This document shows, in pieces, positions 7,630 to 15,649 of a DNA stretch of 18,206 bases. The DNA lies in contig DAIDKA010000082.1 of the NCBI GenBank assembly GCA_027451085.1, forward strand, positions 1-18,206. Reading direction: 5' to 3'. Below the pieces are notes generated by a model. That model made no database searches. It was given only the letters and a program-made list of their open reading frames with translations, and had not been told where the DNA came from. The number at the start of each line of letters is the position of its first letter. The stretch's first letter is position 1. The position numbers were made by a program, and so were the translations under genes. This stretch comes from Gammaproteobacteria bacterium. GTDB taxonomy: Bacteria; Pseudomonadota; Gammaproteobacteria; Steroidobacterales; Steroidobacteraceae.

Positions 7630-7680
7630 GGCGCCACAATGGGGTCACTTATCCGATTTCGCAAGCGGATGGCTCCGGCG

Positions 7681-9126
7681 TCAACCTGCCAGCTTCTTCT
7701 TCAGCAGCTCATTCAGCTGCGCCGGGTTGGCCTTGCCGCCGGTGGCCTTCATGACCTGCCCGACGAAGTAACCGAACAGCTTGTCCTTGCCGGAGCGGTA
7801 GTCCGCCAGCTGCCCGGGGCTCTTCGCCATGACCTCGTCGATGGCCTTCTCGATGGCTGCCGGGTCCGAAATCTGCTTCAGGCCCTTCTCTTCAATGACG
7901 GCATCGGCGGACGCGCCCGAGTCCCACATGGCCTCGAACACCTCCTTGGCGATCTTGCCGGAGATGGTGCCGTCGGCAATGCGCTTGAGCAGCCCGACCA
8001 GCGGGCCGGCGCCGATCCTGCTCTGCGTGATATCGAGGTTGTCGCGGTTGAGCGCCGCGGCCAGCTCGCCGTTCACCCAGTTGGCGGCCAGCTTCGGATC
8101 CGACGGGAAATCCTTCACCACCGTCTCGTAATAGGCGCCAAGCTCGCGGCTCGCCGTCAGCACGCCAGCGTCGTAGGCCGACAGACCGAACTGCGACACA
8201 AAGCGCGCGGCCTTCTCATCCGGCAGCTCCGGCAGTGTGGCGCGCACGCCCGCGATGAACTCCGGTGTCACCTCCACCGGCAGCAGGTCCGGGTCCGGGA
8301 AGTAGCGGTAGTCGTTCGCCTCCTCCTTGGACCGCATGGAGCGCGTCTCGTCCTTGTTGGGGTCGTACAGGCGCGTTTCCTGCACCACCTTGCCACCGGA
8401 TTCGATCAGGTCGATCTGGCGCGCGACTTCGTGGTTGATGGCCTTTTCCACGAAGCGGAACGAGTTGACGTTCTTGATCTCCGCGCGGGTGCCGAACTTC
8501 ACCTCGCCCCTGCGGCGCACGGAGACATTGGCATCACAGCGGAAGGAGCCTTCCTGCATGTTGCCGTCGCAGATCTCAAGGTAGCGCACCAGGGTGTGGA
8601 TCTTCTTCAGGTACGCGACCGCCTCCTTGGCCGAACGCAGGTCCGGCTCGGAGACGATCTCGATCAGCGGCGTGCCGGCGCGGTTCAGATCGATGCCGCT
8701 GTGGGCACCCAGGCCCTCGTGCATGGACTTGCCGGCGTCTTCCTCCAGGTGCGCGCGCGTGATGCCCACGCGCTTGACGCTGCCGTCGTCGAGCACGATG
8801 TCCAGGTGGCCGCGGGCCACGATGGGAAGCTCGTACTGGCTGATCTGGTAGCCCTTGGGCAGGTCCGGATAGAAGTAGTTCTTGCGCGCGAACACCGAGC
8901 GCGGCGTGACCTGCGCATTGATGGCGAGACCGAACTTCACCGCCATGCCGACCGCGGCCTGGTTCAGCACCGGCAGCACGCCGGGGTAGCCCAGGTCCAC
9001 GAGGCTGGCCTGCGCATTGGGCGGCGCGCCGTACTGCGTGGCGGAGGCCGAGAAGATCTTGGACTTGGTGGCCAGCTGGGCGTGGATTTCCAGCCCGATG
9101 ACGGTTTCCCAGGTTTCGTTACTCAT
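7681..9126 (-). CDS. gatB: Asp-tRNA(Asn)/Glu-tRNA(Gln) amidotransferase subunit B
   Basis: tRNA-binding and kinase subunit of GatCAB, which activates the side chain of Glu or Asp mischarged on tRNA(Gln) or tRNA(Asn) with ATP before amidation. Seen: 481 aa from the ATG at 9126. Family signatures are GLEIHAQL (11-18), DLPKGYQISQYE (88-99), HLEEDAGK (126-133) and GIDLNRAGTPLIEIVSEPD (144-162). A helical YqeY-like tail ends in LNELLKKKLAG. The frame is open to 9180, but the family N-terminus starts at 9126. That ATG overlaps the gatA stop by 8 nt (ATGAGTAA), which points to translational coupling; AAGGTG lies about 10 nt upstream. Confidence 0.97.
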   Translation of the reverse strand: MSNETWETVIGLEIHAQLATKSKIFSASATQYGAPPNAQASLVDLGYPGVLPVLNQAAVGMAVKFGLAINAQVTPRSVFARKNYFYPDLPKGYQISQYELPIVARGHLDIVLDDGSVKRVGITRAHLEEDAGKSMHEGLGAHSGIDLNRAGTPLIEIVSEPDLRSAKEAVAYLKKIHTLVRYLEICDGNMQEGSFRCDANVSVRRRGEVKFGTRAEIKNVNSFRFVEKAINHEVARQIDLIESGGKVVQETRLYDPNKDETRSMRSKEEANDYRYFPDPDLLPVEVTPEFIAGVRATLPELPDEKAARFVSQFGLSAYDAGVLTASRELGAYYETVVKDFPSDPKLAANWVNGELAAALNRDNLDITQSRIGAGPLVGLLKRIADGTISGKIAKEVFEAMWDSGASADAVIEEKGLKQISDPAAIEKAIDEVMAKSPGQLADYRSGKDKLFGYFVGQVMKATGGKANPAQLNELLKKKLAG

Positions 9127-10579
9127 AAGCAGCAGGCACCTTGGTGTGCCAGTCAGTCTCTCTTTGATAGACGTGCGCAACGTTCAGCAGCCGTTCCTCG
9201 TCGAAGTGGCGGCCGATGATCTGCAGACCCGCCGGCAGCTGCCGCACCGGCCCACAGGGGATCGACAGCGCCGGCAGGCCCGCGAGGTTGGCGCCGATGG
9301 TGTAGATGTCATTGAGGTACATGGTCACGGGGTCGGAGGTCTTGTCCCCCAACCCGAACGCCGGCGTCGGCGTGGTCGGCCCCATGATCACATCGACCTC
9401 GCCGAAGGCGCGCTCGAAGTCGTTGGCGATCAGCCGGCGCACCTGCTGCGCCTTGAGGTAGTAGGCATCGTAGTAGCCGGCCGACAGCACGTAGGTGCCG
9501 GTCATGATGCGGCGCTTGACCTCGGCCCCGAAGCCCTCGCCGCGCGAACGCTTGTAGAGGTCCATGAGATCCCTGGGGTCCTTGCAGCGGTAGCCGAAGC
9601 GCACGCCATCGAAGCGCGCCAGGTTGGAGGAGCACTCAGCCGGGGCCACCACGTAGTACGCCGGCACCGACAGGCCGATGCTGGGCAGGCTCACCTCCTT
9701 CAAGGTCGCACCCAGCTGCTGATACACCGCCAGCGCCTCGCGCACGCTGCGTTCCATGTCGGGGTCCAGGCCCTTGTCGAAGAACTCCTTGAGCAGGCCG
9801 ATGGTAAGGCCCTTGAGCGGCTGGCCAAGGGCGGCGGCGTAGTCGGGCACGGGACGCTCCACGCTGGTGGAGTCCCGGGGATCGAAACCAGCCATACCCT
9901 GCAGCACCAGCGCCGCATCCTCGGCCGAGGCGGTCATCATGCCGCCCTGGTCGAGGCTGGAAGCGAAGGCGATCATGCCGTAGCGCGACACCCGCCCGTA
10001 GGTGGGCTTGAGCCCGGTAAGGCCGCAAAGCGCCGCCGGCTGGCGGATGGAACCGCCGGTATCGGTGGCGGTGGCCACCGGCGCCAGGCGCGCCGCCACC
10101 ACAGCGGCTGAGCCCCCGGAAGAACCGCCCGGCACCAGGCCCGGGTTCCACGGGTTTTTCACCGGCCCGTAGAAGCTGGTCTCGTTGGAGGAGCCCATGG
10201 CGAACTCATCCATGTTGGCCTTGCCGAGCATCACCATGCCGGCGCCCTTGAGCTTGGCAACCACGGTGGCGTCGTAGGGCGCCACGAAGTTGTCGAGCAT
10301 GCGCGAGCCGCAGGTGGTGCGGACTCCCTGGGTGCAGAAGATGTCCTTGTGCACCAGCGGAATGCCAGTGAGCGGGCCGCCCAGGCCTGCGGCCAATGTG
10401 CGGTCCGCAGCGGCGGCCTGTTCCAGCGCCGTGTCGGCCGTGACGGAAACCAGTGCATTGAGCGCGGGTCCATGGGCTGCAATGCGGTCCAGGAAATGGC
10501 GCGCCAGCTCCACGGCGGAAAACTCCCGGGCACGCAGACCGGCGGCAAGCTGCGGCAGGGTCTTGGTATGGATGCTCAC
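9119..10579 (-). CDS. gatA: Asp-tRNA(Asn)/Glu-tRNA(Gln) amidotransferase subunit A
   Basis: Glutaminase subunit of GatCAB: an amidase-signature enzyme that releases ammonia from glutamine for delivery to GatB. Seen: 486 aa. The Ser-cisSer-Lys triad is recognisable as Lys78 (IPLVHKDIF), Ser153 in the GGSSGGSAA signature (151-159) and Ser177 in DTGGSIRQPAALCG (173-186). These sit one residue from the positions in the S. aureus enzyme. The start is GTG at 10579-10577, which overlaps the gatC stop by 4 nt (GTGA), so the two are probably translationally coupled. The C-terminus overlaps the gatB start by 8 nt. Confidence 0.97.
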   Translation of the reverse strand: MSIHTKTLPQLAAGLRAREFSAVELARHFLDRIAAHGPALNALVSVTADTALEQAAAADRTLAAGLGGPLTGIPLVHKDIFCTQGVRTTCGSRMLDNFVAPYDATVVAKLKGAGMVMLGKANMDEFAMGSSNETSFYGPVKNPWNPGLVPGGSSGGSAAVVAARLAPVATATDTGGSIRQPAALCGLTGLKPTYGRVSRYGMIAFASSLDQGGMMTASAEDAALVLQGMAGFDPRDSTSVERPVPDYAAALGQPLKGLTIGLLKEFFDKGLDPDMERSVREALAVYQQLGATLKEVSLPSIGLSVPAYYVVAPAECSSNLARFDGVRFGYRCKDPRDLMDLYKRSRGEGFGAEVKRRIMTGTYVLSAGYYDAYYLKAQQVRRLIANDFERAFGEVDVIMGPTTPTPAFGLGDKTSDPVTMYLNDIYTIGANLAGLPALSIPCGPVRQLPAGLQIIGRHFDEERLLNVAHVYQRETDWHTKVPAAYE

Positions 10580-10860
10580 TCGATGACCTTGGGTACCAGG
10601 TAAAGAGACGCGGCGGTTTCCGGCGCATTGGCCTGGTAACGCTCGTGCTGATCAGTTTCCGTGACCTCATCCGCCCGCAGGCGCTGGGTCAGGCCCGGCA
10701 GCGGATGGGCCATGGGGGCCACATCCTGGGTCTGGGCGCGTTCAAGATCACCCACCATCGACAGGATGCTCGACAGGCTCTCGGCATAAACCGGGACTTC
10801 CGTCTCACTGATCGACAGGCGGGCAAGGTGGGCGATGGATGCGATCTGCTCAGGCTTCAT
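10576..10860 (-). CDS. gatC: Asp-tRNA(Asn)/Glu-tRNA(Gln) amidotransferase subunit C
   Basis: Small subunit that wraps GatA and GatB and stabilises the complex. Seen: 94 aa beginning MKPEQIASIAHLARLSISE, the typical GatC opening, and ending in the conserved APETAASLYLVPKVIE, which resembles the usual 'FLVPKVIE' terminus. The frame is open to 10950, but the extra codons cross the divergent control region and do not resemble GatC; the ATG at 10860 is used. It is the first gene of gatCAB. The cluster's usual job in gammaproteobacteria, many of which have GlnRS, may be making Asn-tRNA where AsnRS is missing; which substrate applies here cannot be told from the window. Confidence 0.95.
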   Translation of the reverse strand: MKPEQIASIAHLARLSISETEVPVYAESLSSILSMVGDLERAQTQDVAPMAHPLPGLTQRLRADEVTETDQHERYQANAPETAASLYLVPKVIE

Positions 10861-10896
10861 GACGCATTCGGCAAATTGCAGAAAAAACAGCGTCAA

Positions 10897-10926
10897 ATGA
10901 TACACCGTCGCCTTGCTGTATGTCGC
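10897..10926 (-). promoter_or_regulatory. Candidate sigma-70 promoter for gatCAB
   Basis: On the minus strand GCGACA (10926-10921; four of six matches to TTGACA) is separated by 18 bp from TATCAT (10902-10897; five of six matches to TATAAT). Transcription would start near 10890, giving a leader of about 30 nt before the gatC ATG at 10860. That leader contains a run of six T. Only the consensus match and the position support it. Confidence 0.42.
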
Positions 10927-10941
10927 ATCGGTTGCTAAGGT
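10913..10941 (+). promoter_or_regulatory. Candidate promoter for the mreBCD-mrdA-rodA cluster
   Basis: On the plus strand TTGCTG (10913-10918) and TAAGGT (10936-10941) are 17 bp apart, and the -10 element is preceded by TGC, forming an extended -10. Both hexamers are weak (three of six matches each), so the extended -10 is the main support. The element overlaps the candidate gatC promoter on the other strand, which would make the two promoters compete. A start near 10948 gives a leader of about 45 nt before mreB. Confidence 0.35.
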
Positions 10942-10953
10942 ACGCGCCACCTT

Positions 10954-10968
10954 CGGGGCATTGCCCCG
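10954..10968 (+). other. GC-rich hairpin in the mreB 5' leader
   Basis: CGGGGCA (10954-10960) and TGCCCCG (10962-10968) are exact inverted copies separated by a single T. As RNA this could fold as a CGGGG/CCCCG stem with a CATTG loop. It lies 25 nt before the mreB start and, if the proposed promoter is right, within about 10 nt of the transcript 5' end. It is not followed by a T-run, so it is not a terminator. A role in mRNA stability or in limiting mreB translation is inference. Confidence 0.45.
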
Positions 10969-10992
10969 CTCGCCTCAACTGCCGGGCTTTTC

Positions 10993-12036
10993 ATGTTCAA
11001 ACGTCTACGTGGCTATTTCTCCAGCGACCTGTCCATCGATCTGGGCACGGCCAACACGCTCATCTATGTCCGCGACAAGGGCATCGTCCTCAACGAGCCC
11101 TCCGTGGTCGCCGTCCAGGACGAACCCAGCCGCGGTGGCAAGATCATCGTCGCCGTCGGCTCCGAGGCCAAGGGCATGCTGGGGCGGACCCCGGGTCACA
11201 TCACCGCAGTGCGACCCATGAAGGACGGCGTGATCGCCGACTTCACCTACACCGAGAAGATGCTGCAGTACTTTATTAATAAGGTGCACGGCAACCGGAT
11301 GCTCAAGCCCTCCCCCCGGGTGCTGGTGTGCGTGCCCTTCGGCTCCACCCAGGTCGAGCGCCGCGCCATCCGCGAGTCGGCGGAAGGCGCGGGCGCCCGC
11401 AACGTTGCCATCGTCAGCGAGCCGATGGCCGCCGCGGTGGGCGCCGGCCTGCCGGTGCACGAGGCCCGCGGCTCCATGGTGCTCGATATCGGTGGCGGCA
11501 CCTCCGAGGTTGCCGTGCTGTCGCTGAACGGCATCGTCTACGCCAACTCCGCCCGCATCGGCGGCGACCGCTTCGACGATGCCATCATGAACTACGTGCG
11601 CCGCAATTACGGCATCCTCATCGGCGAGGCCACCGCGGAACGCATCAAGATCGAGATCGGCTCAGCCTACCCCGGCCAGCAGGTGCGTGAACTGTCCGTC
11701 AAGGGCCGCAACCTGTCCGAGGGCGTGCCGCGCAGCTTCACCCTCAACAGCAATGAAATCCTGGAGGCCCTGCAGGAGCCGCTGCAGGCCATCGTCAGCG
11801 CGGTCAAGCAGGCCCTGGAGCAGACCCCGCCGGAACTGGGCGCGGACGTCGCCGAGCGCGGCATCGTGATCACCGGCGGTGGCGCCCTGCTGCGCGACAT
11901 CGACAAGCTGCTGACCGAGGAGACCGGCCTGCCGGTGGTGATCGCCGATGACCCGCTCACCTGCGTGGCCCGTGGCGGTGGCCGCATCCTCGAACTCATG
12001 GACGAAATGGGGCCCGGACACTTCGGTCTGGAATAA
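10993..12036 (+). CDS. mreB: Rod shape-determining actin homologue MreB
   Basis: ATP-dependent filament protein that assembles on the inner membrane and steers the cell-wall elongation complex. Seen: 347 aa. The N-terminus MFKRLRGYFS is an amphipathic membrane-binding segment. It is followed by phosphate loop 1 (SIDLGTANTLIY, 14-25), EPMAAAVGAGLP (143-154), phosphate loop 2 (DIGGGTSEVAV, 165-175), RIGGDRFDDAI (188-198) and the adenosine motif ITGGGALLRDI (293-303). All nucleotide-binding elements look intact. It is the first gene of the cluster, with mreC 24 bp downstream. No strong ribosome binding site precedes the ATG, and a GC-rich hairpin lies in the leader. Confidence 0.98.
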   Translation: MFKRLRGYFSSDLSIDLGTANTLIYVRDKGIVLNEPSVVAVQDEPSRGGKIIVAVGSEAKGMLGRTPGHITAVRPMKDGVIADFTYTEKMLQYFINKVHGNRMLKPSPRVLVCVPFGSTQVERRAIRESAEGAGARNVAIVSEPMAAAVGAGLPVHEARGSMVLDIGGGTSEVAVLSLNGIVYANSARIGGDRFDDAIMNYVRRNYGILIGEATAERIKIEIGSAYPGQQVRELSVKGRNLSEGVPRSFTLNSNEILEALQEPLQAIVSAVKQALEQTPPELGADVAERGIVITGGGALLRDIDKLLTEETGLPVVIADDPLTCVARGGGRILELMDEMGPGHFGLE

Positions 12037-12060
12037 GCGCACAACCCGCCGGAGTCGCGC

Positions 12061-13110
12061 ATGGCGTTCAATGCAGGAGCCTACCGGGCGTCGGCGCCAC
12101 GCGGCGCTCCCGGCCTGCGCTTCACCGTCTACGCCATCCTCGCGGTGGCGCTCATGGTCCTCGACCGCCGCGGCGGTTGGCTGGTGACGGTGCACTACTA
12201 CATGGACGCCGCCGTCTACCCCATCCAGCTGGCCGTCAATTCCCCCACCCGCGCCTGGAACTGGGTCCGGGACACCCTGGCCACCCGCGAGTCCCTGCAG
12301 GCCGAGAACGCCACGCTCAGTGCCCGCAACCGCGAGCTCGCGCTGCGCACCCAGCGCTTCGCGGCCCTGCAGCGCGAAAACGCCGAACTGCGCGGGCTGA
12401 AGGCCGCGCTGCCACCGCTCGCCGAGCGCTGGCTGGTGGCCGAAGTCGTCAACGTCGAACTCAACAGCCAGCACCAGCGCATGCTCCTCAACCGCGGCGC
12501 CGGGAACAAAGTATTCCGCAACCAGGCGGTGCTCGATGCCACCGGCGTGCTGGGCCAGACCATCAGCGTCAGTCCCTGGAGCGCCGAGGTCATTCTGATC
12601 ACCGACCCCGAACACGCCACCCCGGTGGAAATCCAGCGCACGGGCGTGCGCACGATTGCCGTCGGCACCGGTGACACCGACTCCCTCGCGCTGCCCTACC
12701 TGCCCACCAACGCCGACGTGAAGGACGGCGACCTGCTGGTCACCTCTGGGCTTGGCGGCGTGTTCCCCCAGGGGTATCCGGTAGCGCGCATCACCGACGT
12801 GCGTCACGACCTGCTGCAGCCGCTGGCGCAGATCCGCGCGACACCGCTGGCCCGGATCGACGCCGCGCGCGAAGTCACGCTGGTGTGGTTCCAGCCTGGC
12901 CATCCGGCCGCCCCGGCCCGAGGTCACGATGCTGATGGCAATGCAGCGCTGCAGCCGCAGGAGGCACCACCCCTGGAACCCATCCCACCGCTGAACCTGC
13001 CGCGCCTGAAACCCAGGCCCCAGGCCCCCGCGACAGACTCCCGGCCCGATGCGGCGCCCGCGCAACCGGCCAGGCCGGTGCAGGCCCCCGTAACGGACAA
13101 GAGAGCCTGA
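12061..13110 (+). CDS. mreC: Rod shape-determining protein MreC
   Basis: Bitopic periplasmic scaffold that links MreB to PBP2 and RodA and activates PBP2. Seen: 349 aa. A cytoplasmic tail is followed by one membrane helix at about 21-36, a coiled coil at about 65-115 rich in E/N/R/L heptads, and the beta-barrel domain at about 120-278. The barrel has typical strings such as MLLNRGAGNKVFRNQAVLD (141-159) and VTSGLGGVFPQGYPVARI (227-244). From about residue 279 there is a Pro/Ala-rich tail of some 70 residues, longer than in many homologues. The start ATG at 12061 has GGAG about 8 nt upstream. The stop is 3 bp before the mreD start. Confidence 0.96.
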   Translation: MAFNAGAYRASAPRGAPGLRFTVYAILAVALMVLDRRGGWLVTVHYYMDAAVYPIQLAVNSPTRAWNWVRDTLATRESLQAENATLSARNRELALRTQRFAALQRENAELRGLKAALPPLAERWLVAEVVNVELNSQHQRMLLNRGAGNKVFRNQAVLDATGVLGQTISVSPWSAEVILITDPEHATPVEIQRTGVRTIAVGTGDTDSLALPYLPTNADVKDGDLLVTSGLGGVFPQGYPVARITDVRHDLLQPLAQIRATPLARIDAAREVTLVWFQPGHPAAPARGHDADGNAALQPQEAPPLEPIPPLNLPRLKPRPQAPATDSRPDAAPAQPARPVQAPVTDKRA

Positions 13111-13113
13111 GCA

Positions 13114-13590
13114 ATGGCCGAACGCCACGAATCCTTCGGCGGCCTGCTGTTCACCATCCTGGTGGCGCTGGTCCTGTCCGTGATACCGCTGCCGCACTAC
13201 ATCGAACTGGGACGCCCGGCCTTCCTGGTGCTGACCGTGCTGTACTGGTCGATAGCCGCGCCAAGGCTGGGGGGCATCAGCCTCGGGTTCTTCAGCGGCC
13301 TGCTGCTCGACCTGTTCCGCGGCGCCGTGCTCGGAGAGAACGCCCTCGCGCTCTCGGCCATCACCTATATCTTCGTGCGCGAGCACCAGAAGATCCGCCT
13401 GAAGCCTGCCTTCCAGCAGTGCCTGATCGTCTTCGGGGCGCTGGTGTTCTATGAGGCCATCCTGTTCGCCATCGACGGTTGGTCGGGACACCCCTTGACC
13501 ACGCCCTGGCGCTGGCTGCACACCCTCGTCGGCGCGATCATCTGGCCGCTGGTGAGCGCCACGCTCGACCGCAGCCGCGGTGTCCGCTGA
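13114..13590 (+). CDS. mreD: Rod shape-determining protein MreD
   Basis: Small integral inner-membrane partner of MreC in the elongation complex. Seen: 158 aa, close to the usual 160-165, with about five hydrophobic helices. The family-like segments are PLPHYIELGRPAFLVLTVLYW (residues about 26-45) and GFFSGLLLDLFRGAVLGENAL (about 58-77); the latter is the conserved G-LxxDLxxGxxLGxxAL pattern. The start ATG at 13114 is 3 bp after the mreC stop, and the 3' end overlaps the likely GTG start of mrdA by 11 nt, so translation is probably coupled along the cluster. Confidence 0.95.
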   Translation: MAERHESFGGLLFTILVALVLSVIPLPHYIELGRPAFLVLTVLYWSIAAPRLGGISLGFFSGLLLDLFRGAVLGENALALSAITYIFVREHQKIRLKPAFQQCLIVFGALVFYEAILFAIDGWSGHPLTTPWRWLHTLVGAIIWPLVSATLDRSRGVR

Positions 13591-15649
13591 CCCTATTCCC
13601 ATGCGCGGCGTGCGGATCAAGGATCATTGGAAGGAACAGCGCCTGTTCGACCTGCGCGCGACCATCGCGGGCATCGTGGGCGCGGTGCTGCTGCTGGTGC
13701 TGGCCGGCCGCCTGGTGGTGCTGCAGGTCGTGCGCTACCAGTACTACGCCCAGCAGTCCGAGTACAACCGCGTGCGCATCGAGCCCATCCCGGCCTCCCG
13801 CGGCCTGATCCTCGACCGCAACGGCGCAGTCCTCGCCGCCGGGCAGCCCGGCTACCAGCTGGAACTGGTGCGCGAGGAGGTCCCCGATCTCGATGCGACC
13901 CTCAAGGGGCTGGTGGGCATCGGCCTGCTGACGCCTGAGGAAATCCCGGACGTCCGCCGCGCCATCTTCTCCCGCCGCAGCTTCGACAGCGTGCCCATCC
14001 GCATGCGCATGACGGACGCGGACGTCGCCCGCTTCGAGGTGCGCCGCTTCGACTTCCCCGGCGTGGACATCAAGTCGCGCGAAATGCGCTGGTACCCCAA
14101 TGGCTCACTGGCAGTGCATGCCCTGGGCTACGTGAGCTCCCTGTCCGAGGCCGACATGAAGAAGGTGGACCCGCAGCAGTACGCGGGCACCTCGGTCATC
14201 GGCAAGCTGGGCGTCGAAGCCTCCTACGAAAAGGAGCTGCACGGCACCAACGGCTTCCGTGAAATCCTGGTCAACGCCCAGGGCCGGTCGGTGGAGAAGA
14301 TCGGCAAGACCGACCCGAGTCTGCGGGTGCAGCCGCCCATCGCCGGGGAGACCCTGGTGCTGGGCATCGACACCAGGGTACAGAAAGCCGCCGAAAGCGG
14401 CCTCGGCACCCACCGCGGCGCCGTCGTCGCCCTCGACCCGGCCACCGGCGACGTCATCGCCCTGGCCAGCATGCCCGGCTTCGACCCCACGCTGTTCGCG
14501 CGCGGCATCCGCCGCAACGAATACGCGGCGCTGGTCAATGATCCGGACAAGCCACTGCTGAACCGCGCCCTGCGCGGCACCTATCCCTCCGGTTCCACCA
14601 TCAAGCAGGCCATCGCCCTGGTGGCGCTCACCGACAAATCCATCACCGCCGACCGCAAGGTGCTATGCCTGGGCACCTTCTCGCTGCCCGGCAGCGCCCA
14701 CATCTGGCGCGCCGACAAGGGCGAACCCAAGGGCGAACTCGACCTCAACGAGGCCATCGCGCGCTCCTCCGACGTCTACTTCTACAGGCTCGCCTGGGAG
14801 ATGGGCATCGAGAAACTGGATGTGGGCCTGGCGCCCTTCGGCTACGGCAGGCGCACCGGCATCGACATCGCCGGCGAACTGCCGGGCCTGCTGCCCTCGC
14901 CAGCCTGGAAACGCACCGCGTTCAAGCGGCCCGCGGACCAGGTATGGTTCCCCGGCGAGACCGTGAACCTCGGCATCGGCCAGGGCTACCTGCTGGTCAC
15001 GCCGCTGCAGCTGGCGCACATCGCCGGCGAGATCGCCATGCGCGGCCGCAACTTCCAGCCGCGGCTGGTCATGGGCACGCGTGACCCCGACGGGCACTTC
15101 AAGACGTTCCCGCCCGTGGAGGACAAACCCGTCACCGGCATCAGCGACGAGGACTGGACCACCGTCATCAACGCCATGGCCGCGGTGACCAAGTGCGAGC
15201 GCTATTGCGGCACCGGTTCGGCCGCCTTCAAGGGCACCCCGTACACCTCCGGCGGCAAGACCGGCACGGCGCAGGTATACAGCGTGGCACAGGGCGCGAA
15301 GTACAACGCCAAGACCGTCGCCGCCAACCTGCGCGATCACGCCTGGTTCATCGCCTTCGCGCCGGTGGACCATCCCCGCATCGCCGTCGCGGTGCTGGCC
15401 GAGAACGCCGGTTTCGGCGCCGGCACCGCCGCCCCCATCGCCCGCCAGGTCATCGACGCCTACCTGCTGGATGAGAACGGCAAGCTCAAGCCCCAGTTCG
15501 CGCCGAAACCGGCAGATCAACCCGCAGTTGCAGCGAGCGCAGACCAGCCTGCTGCCACCAGCAGCGCTCCGGGGCCCGTCGCAACCGCAGCTGCCGCACC
15601 GACTGTACCGACCGCGCCGAAGACAGCCGCGGCAGGAGCCACTCTATGA
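13580..15649 (+). CDS. mrdA: Penicillin-binding protein 2 (elongation-specific DD-transpeptidase)
   Basis: Class B PBP that crosslinks new glycan made by RodA. Seen: 689 aa (E. coli PBP2 is 633). A short cytoplasmic N-terminus is followed by a membrane anchor at about 26-46 and a PBP-dimer domain with ASRGLILDRNG. The transpeptidase domain has all three active-site motifs: Ser339-Thr-Ile-Lys342 in YPSGSTIKQ, Ser396-Ser-Asp398 in ARSSDVYFY, and Lys560-Thr-Gly in GGKTGTAQV. Two cysteines, Cys539 and Cys543 (CERYC), sit in the loop before KTG. The last 50 or so residues are a Pro/Ala-rich tail. The GTG at 13580 overlaps mreD; an in-frame ATG at 13601 is an equally good start and would remove seven residues. 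The 3' end overlaps rodA by 4 nt. Confidence 0.97.
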   Translation: MSADPIPMRGVRIKDHWKEQRLFDLRATIAGIVGAVLLLVLAGRLVVLQVVRYQYYAQQSEYNRVRIEPIPASRGLILDRNGAVLAAGQPGYQLELVREEVPDLDATLKGLVGIGLLTPEEIPDVRRAIFSRRSFDSVPIRMRMTDADVARFEVRRFDFPGVDIKSREMRWYPNGSLAVHALGYVSSLSEADMKKVDPQQYAGTSVIGKLGVEASYEKELHGTNGFREILVNAQGRSVEKIGKTDPSLRVQPPIAGETLVLGIDTRVQKAAESGLGTHRGAVVALDPATGDVIALASMPGFDPTLFARGIRRNEYAALVNDPDKPLLNRALRGTYPSGSTIKQAIALVALTDKSITADRKVLCLGTFSLPGSAHIWRADKGEPKGELDLNEAIARSSDVYFYRLAWEMGIEKLDVGLAPFGYGRRTGIDIAGELPGLLPSPAWKRTAFKRPADQVWFPGETVNLGIGQGYLLVTPLQLAHIAGEIAMRGRNFQPRLVMGTRDPDGHFKTFPPVEDKPVTGISDEDWTTVINAMAAVTKCERYCGTGSAAFKGTPYTSGGKTGTAQVYSVAQGAKYNAKTVAANLRDHAWFIAFAPVDHPRIAVAVLAENAGFGAGTAAPIARQVIDAYLLDENGKLKPQFAPKPADQPAVAASADQPAATSSAPGPVATAAAAPTVPTAPKTAAAGATL

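Noticed and set aside
7650..7672. ATCCG/CGGAT inverted repeat between gatB and hslO as a terminator
   Set aside because: A 5-bp stem with a 10-nt loop and no T-run; too weak to call.
7549..9219. 556-codon open frame on the plus strand opposite gatB
   Set aside because: It mirrors gatB, which has full family signatures; the translated product is low-complexity and shows no recognisable motif.
9017..10111. 364-codon open frame on the plus strand opposite gatA
   Set aside because: It is antisense to the intact gatA with no ribosome binding site or recognisable domain.
11662..13620. 652-codon open frame on the minus strand across mreB, mreC and mreD
   Set aside because: It lies antisense to three recognised genes, and its composition (Gly, Arg, Gln, His, Val rich, with no domain I recognise) is what the reverse of GC-biased codons gives.
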